Notes: generated by a model not told the origin, from the letters alone. A DNA stretch of 53,584 nucleotides from an uncultured Oscillospiraceae bacterium (GCA_944385705.1 CALWYF010000009.1:1-53584), one strand, 5' to 3'; counted from the first letter of the stretch, positions 17,067 through 25,752 are shown. Numbers and translations: made by a program.

Positions 17067-17101
17067 TAAAAAATATACACGGACAGAAGCCCGTGTATAT
17101 T
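17067..17101 (-). terminator. Terminator of plsC-SDR operon
   Basis: AATATACACGG pairs perfectly with CCGTGTATATT over an 8-base loop, followed on the minus strand by a T-run (17068-17073). Confidence 0.85.
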
Positions 17102-17120
17102 GTACTTATAAAAATCAGCG

Positions 17121-17849
17121 TCAGATTATAAAGCCGCCGTCCACGCCTATGACCTGCCCTGTGGTATATCCAGCCTCAGCAAGATAGAGCACGGTGCGGG
17201 CGATCTCCTCCGGTCTGCCCAGGCGGCCCAGAGGTATCTGCTCCCGGGAGAGCATATCCAGAGTCTCCTGTCCCAGCACCTGGACCATATCCGTGTCTAT
17301 GACGCCGGGGGCAATGCAGTTGACCCTTATGCCGCTGGGGGCCAGCTCCGCCGCCAGAGAGCGGCTCAGGCCGATTATGGCGTGCTTGGTGGAGGCATAG
17401 GCGGACTCGCAGGAGGCGCCGTGCTGCCCCCAAATGGAGGACATGTTGATGATACATCCGGAGTGCTCGTGGAGCATATGGGGCAGCACCGCCTGAATGG
17501 TGTTGTAGCAGCCCCCCAGGTTCACGTCGAAAATGCGTTTCCAGGTCTCAGGCTTGATGTCCTGGAACTGCTGGGGTATGGCTATGCCGGCGTTGTTCAC
17601 CAACAGGTCCACGGGACCGAAGTCCGCCTCTATGTGCCGAACCATCTCGTTTACGGCGGCGGCGTCCGCCACGTCGGCCTGATGGCAGATGGCCTTATGG
17701 CCTTCGCTCCGGAGCAGGGCGGCCAGCTTTTCAGCCAGGTCCATGCGCTCTATGCAGTTGATACACACCTTATATCCGGACCTGGCCAGGGCGGCGGCGC
17801 AGGCTGCGCCTATACCCCGGGAGGAACCGGTGACCAATGCAACATTCAT
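17121..17849 (-). CDS. Short-chain dehydrogenase/reductase, FabG-like
   Basis: A 242-residue classical SDR: cofactor motif TGSSRGIG at 7-14, NNAG near 88, active-site Ser in NMSSIWG near 140 and YASTK (Tyr/Lys) near 153. The sequence is close to 3-oxoacyl-ACP reductases, so fatty-acid beta-ketoacyl reduction is plausible, but the SDR family is broad and no other fab gene is nearby. It lies 27 bases after plsC in the same direction, which favours a lipid role. GGAG lies 6 bases before the ATG. Confidence 0.85.
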   Translation of the reverse strand: MNVALVTGSSRGIGAACAAALARSGYKVCINCIERMDLAEKLAALLRSEGHKAICHQADVADAAAVNEMVRHIEADFGPVDLLVNNAGIAIPQQFQDIKPETWKRIFDVNLGGCYNTIQAVLPHMLHEHSGCIINMSSIWGQHGASCESAYASTKHAIIGLSRSLAAELAPSGIRVNCIAPGVIDTDMVQVLGQETLDMLSREQIPLGRLGRPEEIARTVLYLAEAGYTTGQVIGVDGGFII

Positions 17850-17876
17850 ATTTTACTCCGTAAATTTAGTTTCCCC

Positions 17877-18683
17877 TCAGGCCGGGAGCTTATCCAGGTT
17901 TTCCCCTATGAGCCGGCTGCTGTAGGCGGCCAGCTCCGTGGTGCTCATGGCCTTTACCTTCTCCGCCGGTATGACTTCCAGAATATCCAGGTAGACGTCG
18001 GTGGGACGGCGGAAGATGTTTTTTCTTATCTTTTCCGTGCCGCTGACGGAAGTGATCACCAGGGGCACATTGGCCTTCTGAGCTATTTTAAAGGAGCCGG
18101 CATGGAAGGGCAACAATTTCCCGTCCTTGCTTCTTGTCCCCTCCGGGTATATGCCGATGGAGCAGACGCCCCTTTTCAGATAGTCGACAGCGGTGAGTAT
18201 GGTACCCAGGGCCTTACGGTCGTTTTCCCGGTCTATGGGCAGATATCCCGCTCCATAGCCCATGGCGCCGAAGATGGGTATCTTCATGTTGGAGGGTTTG
18301 GAGACGAAGGAGATGTTGAATTTACCCAGCTTTCTCACTATAACCGCCGGGTCGAACATGGAGCGGTGGTTGCACACCAGCAGGAAGCGCCCCGGTTCCG
18401 GCAGCTTTTCCAGGCCCCGGACATGGGTCCTCACCCAACCGTAGCCGGTGAGCAGATAGGCCACATACAGGCAGCCCACCCGGCACAGCAGATTCTGCCT
18501 GGCAATGGGCTTGCTGGGATTAATAAACCAGGTGGCCACCCATACCACGACGAAATAAAACAGGTTCAGGGCAAAAAAACAACCCGCAAACAGCAGGGCG
18601 GCTTTCCAGATAACAAATCCGCAGAAACGCACATAAATAAAGGCTGCTCCAAAAGCCAACAGCAGAAATGCCAGAATAAGCAT
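17877..18683 (-). CDS. plsC: 1-acyl-sn-glycerol-3-phosphate acyltransferase (PlsC-like)
   Basis: It transfers an acyl group to lysophosphatidic acid to make phosphatidic acid for membrane phospholipids. Two N-terminal membrane segments (about 2-20 and 27-52) are followed by the acyltransferase motifs: CNHRSMFDP (HX4D) near 105, the GYLPIDRE block and the phosphate-binding YPEGTRSKDG near 180. The 268-residue length suits the family. AAGGAG stands 8 bases before the ATG. It is the first gene of the plsC-SDR operon. Confidence 0.88.
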   Translation of the reverse strand: MLILAFLLLAFGAAFIYVRFCGFVIWKAALLFAGCFFALNLFYFVVVWVATWFINPSKPIARQNLLCRVGCLYVAYLLTGYGWVRTHVRGLEKLPEPGRFLLVCNHRSMFDPAVIVRKLGKFNISFVSKPSNMKIPIFGAMGYGAGYLPIDRENDRKALGTILTAVDYLKRGVCSIGIYPEGTRSKDGKLLPFHAGSFKIAQKANVPLVITSVSGTEKIRKNIFRRPTDVYLDILEVIPAEKVKAMSTTELAAYSSRLIGENLDKLPA

Positions 18684-18835
18684 GACTACACTCCTTAAAC
18701 ATAATCGGGTGATTAATATATTTTATCACCACATCTTCGTTTGCCAAGACTTATTTCGATTTTTTGATGGAAAGTTTACAAATCCCCTTGACGCCCTCAC
18801 CGGCTTGTTGTAATCTGGCATGGAGGTGAGTTCCT

Positions 18836-19156
18836 TTGACAGAGGAAATAAGTTTAATGCGGCGGGAGGACGGCATGCCGCCGGAAGCCGACTTCTCCCT
18901 CGTCATCACCGAGGGGGCTATGGAATCCCTCATTCCCCGGGGCAGCCGGGTCTATGTCAGCGGGCGGGCCGAGCTCCGGGAGATGGACGCCGGACTGTTT
19001 CTCTATGACGGCCGGGTCATCTGCCGCCGCTGGTGTGAGGATTATAACGGTGCGCTGATACTCCTGGGCGCTGATGAAAGCCGCCGGGAAGACTGCATAT
19101 ATTTAAACCGGGAGCAGCGCAAACGCTGTCTCTGTCTTGGGAAGGTGCTTATATAA
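18836..19156 (+). CDS. S24/LexA-peptidase-like small protein without the catalytic Ser
   Basis: A 106-residue protein beginning at TTG 18836, with GGAGG 9 bases upstream; no ATG fits that ribosome site. The segment LVITEGAMESLIPRGSRVYV resembles the S24 peptidase core GDSMxPxIxxGDxV of LexA and phage repressors, and a strand (GLFLYDGRVICRRW) then continues as in S24. The catalytic Ser position is Ala (EGAM), and no HTH domain is present, so it is neither a full repressor nor an active peptidase. The role is unknown. It ends at a strong hairpin. Confidence 0.6.
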   Translation: MTEEISLMRREDGMPPEADFSLVITEGAMESLIPRGSRVYVSGRAELREMDAGLFLYDGRVICRRWCEDYNGALILLGADESRREDCIYLNREQRKRCLCLGKVLI

Positions 19157-19162
19157 AATGTC

Positions 19163-19440
19163 AAGGACCGCAGGTGAAATCACCTGCGGTCCTTTGAGAC
19201 TGTCGAAAAACTATAGCTTCAATGAAAAACAATAGAGCAGCGGGGGAGTGCGAGGGGGCAAGACCCGCCTCGTGTTTCAATAACCCGCCACAGAAAAGGC
19301 TTGATTTCTCAAGGCTTTTCGAGCGCAGCAGCATTTTGCCATGGGCAAAATGCTTGGCGGGAGAAGCGCAGTTAAAAAAGCCTGTAAGGGCTTTTTTGAC
19401 AAGCTGCAAAGACCGCAGGTGAAATCACCTGCGGTCCTTT
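19163..19440. repeat. Repeat element bracketed by two copies of one 26-bp palindrome
   Basis: There is no gene in this 301-base gap. Two copies of the same hairpin, GACCGCAGGTGA-AA-TCACCTGCGGTC, lie at 19166-19191 and 19411-19436, each followed by CTTT and so usable as terminators for the S24-like gene (+) and ireB (-). Between them are a second hairpin AGCATTTTGCC/GGCAAAATGCT (19330-19354) and a third, AAAAAAGCC/GGCTTTTTT (19374-19397). The bracketed layout suggests a small mobile or REP-like repeat inserted at, or duplicated from, a terminator. The open frames in it look like repeat-derived noise. Confidence 0.65.
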
Positions 19441-19457
19441 TAATTGACATGTACGGC

Positions 19458-19700
19458 TTACTTGTCCAGATAGCACTTGAGCAATTCCTGCAGCAGCTCA
19501 TCCCGGTCTATGCGGCAGATGAGAGTGCGGGCATTGTTGTAGTTTGTGATATAAGTCGGATCCTCAGAAAGGATATAGCCAACTATCTGGTTGATGGGGT
19601 TATATCCCTTTACCATGAGGGAGTTATACACGGACGACAGTATTTCCCGCATCTCAGCCTTGCTGTCCAGGGCCGCAAATTTTCTAGTTCTTTCCTCCAT
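19458..19700 (-). CDS. ireB: IreB family regulatory phosphoprotein
   Basis: This 80-residue protein matches IreB (UPF0297), a small Firmicute protein phosphorylated by the PASTA-domain Ser/Thr kinase IreK and linked in enterococci to cell-wall stress and cephalosporin tolerance. Family features visible are [20 protein letters not shown] and [19 protein letters not shown]. In many Clostridia it precedes ruvX and a DUF1292 gene, but here the next feature downstream is a repeat, so it is monocistronic. AGGAGGGG precedes the ATG. Confidence 0.93.
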   Translation of the reverse strand: MEERTRKFAALDSKAEMREILSSVYNSLMVKGYNPINQIVGYILSEDPTYITNYNNARTLICRIDRDELLQELLKCYLDK

Positions 19701-19732
19701 GATGTTCCCCTCCTTTTTTCTCTATTGGTCTT

Positions 19733-19760
19733 ATTATACCAGAATATAAAGTCAAGTAAA
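19733..19760 (-). promoter_or_regulatory. Promoter of ireB
   Basis: A perfect TATAAT (19733-19738) reads on the minus strand with TTTACT (19755-19760) 16 bases upstream; a TTGACT also lies in the spacer, too close to serve this -10. Confidence 0.6.
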
Positions 19761-19830
19761 GTCGAATAGGCGGCGAAAATAATTAAGAAATCTTAAATTT
19801 TCGCCATAATGTCCCCTATTTCTTTCCGGC

Positions 19831-22524
19831 TCAGCGGATGACCGCACCGTAGTTCTTCTCCAGAGCGGAGAGCACGGCCTTTACCGTATCCCCGGCGTGC
19901 TCGTCGGTGAGGGTCTGATCGTCGGAACGCATGACCAGGGAGAAGGCCACGGACTTCTTTCCTTCGGCAATATGGTGGCCGGTGTACACGTCGAACACGG
20001 AGCAGTCCTTCAGGTACTCCCCGCCGTTTTCCATAATGCAGTCCAGCAGCCTGCCCACGGGAATATCGCTGTCGCAGACCACGGCAATGTCTCTGGTGAC
20101 AGAGGGGAACTTGGGCAGGGGCACATACACCGGGGTGCCGCCTTGAAGCTCAAACATAGTCTCAAAGCTCAGCTCGGCGCAGTAGAGTTCCGCATCCACA
20201 CCGTAGTTTTCCGCCACGGCGGGGTGTATCTGACCCAGCACTCCCACGCAGGTCTCCCCCACATATACCTTTGCACAGCGGCCGGGGTGGTAGGAGGGGT
20301 TCTCCTTCTCCGCCTCAAAGCGGAGCTTACCCACCTTCAGGTCCGCCAGCAGGGCTTCAACCCAGCCCTTGAGCTTGAAGAAATTCATCTCAGGGCCGTA
20401 GGCGCCAATGGAGACTATCTTGGGCTCGTCGGCCATGCCGTCCTCCCGCTTCAGATATATCTTGCCTATCTCATAGAGGGCGGCGGAACGGTTGCGGTAA
20501 TTATAGTTGCGGCTGAGTATCTCCAGCATGGAAGGCAGCACGGTGGTGCGCATGATGGAGGTGTCCTCTCCCAGGGGGTTGAGGATGCGCAGACTATCCC
20601 TCAGGGGGGAGTCTGCAGGCATTCTTATCTTGTCGTAGTAGCTGGGGCTTATGAAGGAATAGGTGATTATCTCGTCCATGCCCAGGCTGCGGCAGGTCTG
20701 GCCTATCTGGCGCTCGCACTGCTGCACATGGGTGAAGCCGCCGCTGGTGGTATTGCCGCCGGCAAAGCAGGTGGGTATCTCATTGTAGCCATAGAAGCGG
20801 GCCACCTCTTCGGCGATATCGGAGTAGTGCTCCACGTCTCCCCTCCAGGAGGGCACATGGATGATATCCCCTTCCATAGTGAAGCCCAGATGGATGAGTA
20901 TGCGCCGCATCTCCTCCTCGGCTATATCGGTGCCCAGCAAGGCATTTATTTTATCCGGTTCCAGCTTCAGGGTGGTCTCCTTCAGCTCCTTTGGCACCAC
21001 GTCGATGATGCCTTCCACCACTTCGCCGGCCCCCAGCAGCTCGATGAGCTCGCAGGCCCGCTCAACGGCCTTATAGGTATTCTCCACATCCAGACCCTTC
21101 TCGTAGCGGGAGGAGGCGTCGGTGCGCATGCCCAGAGCGGTGGCGGTGCGGCGGATGGAAGCCCCGTTGAAGTTGGCGCTCTCGAAGAGGACCATGGCGG
21201 TGTCCCCTTCTATCTCGCTGTTGGCGCCGCCCATGACGCCGGCCACACCCACAGGCCGGTCTGTGTCACAGATGCAGAGCATAGAGGTGGAGAGCTTGCG
21301 CTCGTTGCCGTCCAGGGTCTGGATGGTCTCACCCTCCCTGGCCAGACGAACATGGATCTCCCCGTTCTTGACGCAGCTGAAGTCAAAGGCATGCATGGGC
21401 TGGCCGTACTCCAGCATGACATAGTTGGTTATGTCAACCACGTTGTTAATGGGACGCATACCGGCGTTGCGGATACGCTCCCGCATCCAGGCGGGAGAGG
21501 GGGCGATCTTCACGTTGCGCACCATGCGGGCAGTGTAGCGGGGGCAGAGCTCCGGCTCCTCAACCACTATCTTAACCATATCATTTATATTGCCCTGAGC
21601 GGTAGCCTTCACCACCGGCTCGTGGAGCTTCAGCTCCTTGCCGAAGGTTACTGCGGCCTCCCGGGCCAGGCCTATCATGCAAAGGCAGTCGGGCCGGTTT
21701 GGGGTTATCTCAAACTCCACCACATGGTCGTCCATGCCCAGCAGCACGGCCACATCGTCTCCCGGCTTGCAGTCCTCGTTGATTATGAAGATACCGTCGG
21801 TTATGCAGTGGGGGAACTCTCTCTGCTCGGCGTGGAGGTCGGCAAGGGTGCATACCTTGTCCTTGCCGGTATCGTAGGCCAGCAGGTCCCCCTGGTGGAT
21901 GTTCTGGCAGCCGGTAACGGTCTCCACGCTGCCCTTGCCGGTGTCCAGGCTAAGCTTGTACTGGGAATAGCCCACAGTCTCCAGCTTTTCCACCCGGGCG
22001 GCAATGACCTTGCCGTAGATCTTGTCTCCTGCCTTGATGTCGGGGGAGATGGAGGGCTTGGCCGGGTCTATGGGGTGGTAGTCCCCCAGAATGGCGGCGG
22101 CCTCTATTACGGCGTAGGGGTAGTCATGGGTGGTGACGTTCAGCTCCTTGAGCGAGCAGAGCATACCGTTGGACTCCACTCCCCGAAGCTTGCCCTTAGT
22201 TATCTTTACTCCGCCGGGAAGCAGAGAGTTATGGAGGGCGGCGGGCACCAGATCTCCCACATGGACGTTCCAGGCGCCGGTGCAGATCTGCACCGGCTCG
22301 CCGCTGCCGATATCAATCTGGCAAACCAGCATATGGTCGGAGTTGGGGTGCTTCTCCAGGGAGACTATGCGCCCCACTTTTACGTTGTTTATATTCTTGC
22401 TCAGATCCTCGGTGACTTCCACCTTGGAACCGGACACGGTCATGGCCTCAGCAAAGCTCCTGTCGCCGTACTCGCTGAGGCTGAGGTCCACGTATTCATT
22501 AAGCCATTTTCTAGAAAGTTTCAT
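19831..22524 (-). CDS. pheT: Phenylalanyl-tRNA synthetase beta subunit, with extra EMAP-like insertion
   Basis: Together with PheS this forms the (alpha-beta)2 enzyme that charges tRNA-Phe. Domains in order: an N-terminal EMAP/tRNA-binding domain (about 40-130), B3/B4 editing region (ITPNRPDCL near 275 onward), B5 (ARFYGYNEIP), a catalytic-like core and the C-terminal anticodon-binding FDX-ACB domain (PSVTRDIAVV...KKSVAFSLVMRS). The start is ATG 22524, 14 bases after pheS, with GAGGA upstream. At 897 residues it is about 100 longer than usual. The excess lies at about 135-240, between MLCSLKEL and GIFIINEDCKPGDDV, and itself resembles a second tRNA-binding domain (IYGKVIAARVEKLE, VTGCQNIHQGDLLA). 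Confidence 0.95.
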   Translation of the reverse strand: MKLSRKWLNEYVDLSLSEYGDRSFAEAMTVSGSKVEVTEDLSKNINNVKVGRIVSLEKHPNSDHMLVCQIDIGSGEPVQICTGAWNVHVGDLVPAALHNSLLPGGVKITKGKLRGVESNGMLCSLKELNVTTHDYPYAVIEAAAILGDYHPIDPAKPSISPDIKAGDKIYGKVIAARVEKLETVGYSQYKLSLDTGKGSVETVTGCQNIHQGDLLAYDTGKDKVCTLADLHAEQREFPHCITDGIFIINEDCKPGDDVAVLLGMDDHVVEFEITPNRPDCLCMIGLAREAAVTFGKELKLHEPVVKATAQGNINDMVKIVVEEPELCPRYTARMVRNVKIAPSPAWMRERIRNAGMRPINNVVDITNYVMLEYGQPMHAFDFSCVKNGEIHVRLAREGETIQTLDGNERKLSTSMLCICDTDRPVGVAGVMGGANSEIEGDTAMVLFESANFNGASIRRTATALGMRTDASSRYEKGLDVENTYKAVERACELIELLGAGEVVEGIIDVVPKELKETTLKLEPDKINALLGTDIAEEEMRRILIHLGFTMEGDIIHVPSWRGDVEHYSDIAEEVARFYGYNEIPTCFAGGNTTSGGFTHVQQCERQIGQTCRSLGMDEIITYSFISPSYYDKIRMPADSPLRDSLRILNPLGEDTSIMRTTVLPSMLEILSRNYNYRNRSAALYEIGKIYLKREDGMADEPKIVSIGAYGPEMNFFKLKGWVEALLADLKVGKLRFEAEKENPSYHPGRCAKVYVGETCVGVLGQIHPAVAENYGVDAELYCAELSFETMFELQGGTPVYVPLPKFPSVTRDIAVVCDSDIPVGRLLDCIMENGGEYLKDCSVFDVYTGHHIAEGKKSVAFSLVMRSDDQTLTDEHAGDTVKAVLSALEKNYGAVIR

Positions 22525-22537
22525 GTCTCTGTCCTCC

Positions 22538-23563
22538 TCAGAACTGCTCCAGGAATCTGATATCGTTTTCAAATATCAGGCGCAGGTCGGTTATCTTGTA
22601 TTCGCCCATAGCCAGGCGCTCCAGGCCCATGCCGAAGGCCCAGCCGGAGTACACGTCCGGGTCGATGCCGCAGCCGGAGAGCACTTTGGGATGGATCATA
22701 CCGGCGCCCAGCACCTCTATCCAGCCCTCGCCCTTGCAGGTGGGGCAGCCCTTGCCGCCGCACTTGTGGCACTGGATGTCCAGCTCACAGCTGGGCTCGG
22801 TAAAGGGGAAGTGATGGGGGCGGAAGCGGGTGACGGTGCCCTTGCCGTAAATCTTCTCCACCACCATGTTCAAAGTGGCCTTAAGGTCGGCCATGGTGAT
22901 GCCCTTGTCTATGACCATGCCCTCTATCTGGTGGAACATGGGGGAATGGGTGGCGTCTACCTCGTCCTTCCGGTAGACCCGGCCGGGAGCTATCATACGG
23001 ATGGGCAGGCTCTTGGTCTCCATGGCGTGGACCTGCATGGGCGAGGTCTGGGTACGCAGCAGCACCCGGCCGTCCTCGCTGAAATAGAAGGTGTCCGTCC
23101 AGTCACGGGAAGGGTGGCTCTCGTCTATATTCAGTTTGGTGAAGTTGTACTCCGCCAGCTCCACCTCCGGGCCGTCCACTATTTCAAAGCCCATGCCGAT
23201 GAATATATCCTTTATCTGGTCCAGCACGTTATACATGGGGTGCTTGTGGCCCAGGTGGACCTGCTCGCCGGGCATAGTCACGTCCAGGGTCTCGTCCATC
23301 AGCTTCTTCTCCATCAGGGCGGAGGCAAGCTGAGTCCTGCGCTGCTCGATGGCATTTTCAATGTCGCTTCTCAGCTGGTTTGCCAGCTGGCCCATGGCGG
23401 GACGCTCTTCGGCGGAAAGGCTGCCCATCTGCCGGAGAATGGCGGTGAGTTTGCCCTTCTTGCCCAAATACTTGACTCTCAAGGCCTCCAGGCTATCTGC
23501 TCCGTCACATTCAAGGATAGCCTTGACGGCGGACTCCCTAAGCTGCTGCATCAGTTCTTTCAT
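22538..23563 (-). CDS. pheS: Phenylalanyl-tRNA synthetase alpha subunit
   Basis: The catalytic subunit of PheRS, 341 residues. It has an N-terminal coiled region (about 1-90) ending in the family block VTMPGEQVHLGHKHPMYN. Class II motif 2 is RFRPHHFPFTEPSCELD near 240, and motif 3 is GWAFGMGLERLAM near 310. CHKCGGKGCPTCKGEGW forms a Cys-rich finger found in many Gram-positive PheS proteins. GGAG precedes the ATG. It is first in the pheST operon behind a T-box leader. Confidence 0.96.
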   Translation of the reverse strand: MKELMQQLRESAVKAILECDGADSLEALRVKYLGKKGKLTAILRQMGSLSAEERPAMGQLANQLRSDIENAIEQRRTQLASALMEKKLMDETLDVTMPGEQVHLGHKHPMYNVLDQIKDIFIGMGFEIVDGPEVELAEYNFTKLNIDESHPSRDWTDTFYFSEDGRVLLRTQTSPMQVHAMETKSLPIRMIAPGRVYRKDEVDATHSPMFHQIEGMVIDKGITMADLKATLNMVVEKIYGKGTVTRFRPHHFPFTEPSCELDIQCHKCGGKGCPTCKGEGWIEVLGAGMIHPKVLSGCGIDPDVYSGWAFGMGLERLAMGEYKITDLRLIFENDIRFLEQF

Positions 23564-23576
23564 GTCTCAATCTCCT

Positions 23577-23804
23577 ATAAAAAAATAAAGCCCCCGCCCC
23601 AAAAGGGACGAAAGCCAAAACTTCCGTGGTACCACCCACATTCGGCATGAAGCCGCACTCAAAGCGCTTAACGCGCGCTGCACGCCGGTGATTGGCCGGA
23701 GCTCCCGGGCGAACCAAGCGGCCCTGTCCCAGGGGGCTCACAGCCGCCGACCCCCATTCTCTGCCGGACAAATTACCCGCTATTTTCCCGTTCTCTGCAA
23801 TAAC
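23577..23804 (-). promoter_or_regulatory. T-box leader controlling pheST
   Basis: On the minus strand the leader contains the invariant T-box core GGGTGGTACCACGGAA (within 23622-23638), followed by a terminator of GC/GU-paired arms (about 23591-23610) and a T-run just before pheS. Uncharged tRNA-Phe would pair through its CCA end with the bulge and favour the antiterminator. The upstream stem I region contains GCGGC/GCCGC pairing with TTC at 23711-23713 just below it, a candidate Phe specifier codon; that assignment was made by eye and is less certain than the T-box itself. Confidence 0.92.
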
Positions 23805-23810
23805 TCGTTC

Positions 23811-23839
23811 ATCTTAGCACACAGTCTCGATTTTTTCAA
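23811..23839 (-). promoter_or_regulatory. Promoter of the pheST T-box transcript
   Basis: On the minus strand: TTGAAA (23834-23839), a 17-base spacer and TAAGAT (23811-23816), directly upstream of the T-box leader. Confidence 0.75.
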
Positions 23840-23876
23840 TAGTTAATTTTGCTCTCAAGTCCCCGAAAAGCAGAAT

Positions 23877-23905
23877 TTGACTAATTTGTGCCTTATGATT
23901 ATAAT
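23877..23905 (+). promoter_or_regulatory. Promoter of lipoprotein-alr operon
   Basis: TTGACT (23877-23882), a 17-base spacer and a perfect TATAAT (23900-23905), divergent from the pheST promoter and 58 bases before the lipoprotein start. Confidence 0.8.
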
Positions 23906-23962
23906 GTCCCTGGACAAAGCATATAGTCAGGCATAAGATTTTTTTCGGAGGACGGATAAGCC

Positions 23963-24571
23963 ATGAAAAAACTGTGCCTGCCCCTGCTTTTGATAATATG
24001 CCTGCTGCTCGCCGGCTGCGGCGGCCGGGAGTTTTCCGATGCCCATGAGGAGTTGTCCCAGCGCCTGGGTTCGGTGGAGGCTCTCAGCTTCACCGCCAAT
24101 GTCCGGGCGGAGTATGAAAACAAGACCGCCCGCTTCACCCTTAGCTATAGTGAGGACAGTGAGGGCGGCAGCGTAACCGTGGTGGCTCCCCAGCTCATTG
24201 CCGGGGTCACCGCCCGGGTTAAGCCCGACGGCGCCAGTCTGGAATACGAGGGCATCAGCCTGGGCACCGGCGAGCTGGACGACTATGGGCTCTCCCCCAT
24301 GTCTGCCCTGCCCATGCTGGTGCAGGCCCTGAAGACCGGGGCCCTGGACTCCGGCTGGACTGAGGGGGATTACACCGTTATGCAGATAGACAGCACCGAC
24401 ACCCTCAGCTGCACCGTGTGGTTTAATCCCGACACCATGACCCCCTGTCAGGCGGAGCTTATAAGCGACGGCCGGGTGAAGGTTTTTGTGGAGATAAGCG
24501 ACTGGCACGAGGGGGAGAGTATCCCCGCTCCCACTCTTGAAGAACCCACGGGGGAAATAATGGAGTACTGA
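23963..24571 (+). CDS. Secreted lipoprotein, LolA-like fold possible
   Basis: MKKLCLPLLLIICLLLAGC is a lipoprotein signal with lipobox LAGC (Cys19). The 180-residue exported domain alternates strands (ALSFTANVRAEYENKTARFTL, CTVWFNPDTMTPCQAELI). Its opening SLSFTANV-like strand and sequential beta-sheet resemble the LolA/LppX half-barrel fold seen in many Gram-positive lipoproteins, but this is a pattern impression only. It precedes alr with a 4-base gap and shares its promoter, so cell-envelope service is likely. The exact function is unknown. Confidence 0.75.
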   Translation: MKKLCLPLLLIICLLLAGCGGREFSDAHEELSQRLGSVEALSFTANVRAEYENKTARFTLSYSEDSEGGSVTVVAPQLIAGVTARVKPDGASLEYEGISLGTGELDDYGLSPMSALPMLVQALKTGALDSGWTEGDYTVMQIDSTDTLSCTVWFNPDTMTPCQAELISDGRVKVFVEISDWHEGESIPAPTLEEPTGEIMEY

Positions 24572-24575
24572 TACA

Positions 24576-25703
24576 ATGAACGATTTACAAAAGAGGACCT
24601 GGGCGGAGATAAGCCTGGGCAATATAAGGCACAACTATGAGGCCATCCGTGCCGCTTTGCCCCGGGGCTGCCGCTTTCTGGGCGTGGTGAAGGCTGACGC
24701 CTACGGCCACGGGTCTCTGAGGATTTCCCGACTTTTGCAGGAAGCCGGGGCCGACTATCTGGCAGTGTCCTGCCTGGACGAGGCTCTGGAGCTGAGGCAG
24801 GGAAGGATCACCGTGCCCATTCTGATTCTGGGCCACACCCCCCCGGAGTACACCGCACAGCTCATCAGTCTGGACATCACCCAGACTGTGACCTGCCTGG
24901 CCAAGGCCCTGGAATATTCCGCCGAGGCCTCCAGGCTGGGCCGGGAGCTTAAGATACATATAAAGCTGGACACCGGCATGTCCCGCCTGGGTTATCTCTG
25001 CGCCGGGGAGCATTTTGACGAAGGGGTGAAAAACGTCATCGATTCCTGCCGTCTCCCCGGTCTCATCCATGAAGGGATATACACCCACTTTGCCGTCTCC
25101 GACGAGGAGGACGAGGATAGCCGGGAATACACCCTCCGGCAGTTCAGGCTTTTCATGGATGTGATCTCCGCCATAGAGGAACGGGGAGATATTCATTTCT
25201 CCCTGCGCCACTGCGCCAACAGCGGTGCGGTGATTAATCACCCGGAGACCGCCCTGGACATGGTGCGCCCCGGCCTGCTCCTCTATGGCTACGGCGACGG
25301 GGGACGGCTGGGCCTGCGCCCCTGCATGCGCCTGGTTACCACCGTGAGCACCATCAAGTTCTACGAGCCGGGCACCTCCATAAGCTATGGCCGCCGCTAT
25401 GTCACCGACCGGCGCACCCGTATGGGTGTGCTGGCCATTGGCTATGCCGACGGGCTCTTCCGGGCCGTGAGCAACAAGTGCGCCTTTGCCGCCGGCTCCG
25501 GCTTTGCCCCCCAGCGGGGTACCATATGCATGGACATGTGCATGGTGGATTTGACGGAGCTGCCGGAGGTGGATGTGGGCAGCCAGGTGGAACTTTTCGG
25601 AGAAAGGTGCAGCATCTATCAGCTTTCCCAGGCTGCGGGCACCATCCCCTATGAACTGCTGTGCTCCGTGTCCAAGCGAGTCCCAAGAGTGTATTTGGAG
25701 TGA
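24576..25703 (+). CDS. alr: Alanine racemase
   Basis: This PLP enzyme interconverts L- and D-alanine for peptidoglycan. The PLP Lys is in VVKADAYGHG near residue 39, the second catalytic base Tyr lies in SISYGRRY near 265, and the barrel carries HIKLDTGMSRLG near 130 and RHCANSGAV near 205. The 375-residue length is normal. It starts just after the lipoprotein stop, with GGAG 10 bases upstream, and ends at a terminator. Nothing suggests a VanT-type serine racemase: there is no membrane domain. Confidence 0.95.
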   Translation: MNDLQKRTWAEISLGNIRHNYEAIRAALPRGCRFLGVVKADAYGHGSLRISRLLQEAGADYLAVSCLDEALELRQGRITVPILILGHTPPEYTAQLISLDITQTVTCLAKALEYSAEASRLGRELKIHIKLDTGMSRLGYLCAGEHFDEGVKNVIDSCRLPGLIHEGIYTHFAVSDEEDEDSREYTLRQFRLFMDVISAIEERGDIHFSLRHCANSGAVINHPETALDMVRPGLLLYGYGDGGRLGLRPCMRLVTTVSTIKFYEPGTSISYGRRYVTDRRTRMGVLAIGYADGLFRAVSNKCAFAAGSGFAPQRGTICMDMCMVDLTELPEVDVGSQVELFGERCSIYQLSQAAGTIPYELLCSVSKRVPRVYLE

Positions 25704-25716
25704 TATTGCCAAAAGT

Positions 25717-25752
25717 CAGAGCCCGGATTTTTGTCCGGGTTCTGCCTTTTTT
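25717..25752 (+). terminator. Terminator of alr
   Basis: CAGAGCCCGGA pairs with TCCGGGTTCTG (one G-T) over a 6-base loop, followed by TTTTTT at 25747-25752. Confidence 0.88.

Noticed and set aside
18788-18816. TTGACG-17-TAATCT ahead of the S24-like gene
   Set aside because: Transcription would begin on the ribosome site itself, leaving no usable leader.
19161-19501. Short frames within the bracketed repeat
   Set aside because: They read through terminator hairpins and lack ribosome sites; probably repeat-derived.
19897-22560. 887-codon plus-strand frame opposite pheT
   Set aside because: It is the antisense of an unmistakable PheT; composition is His/Gly/Val-rich without domain signs.
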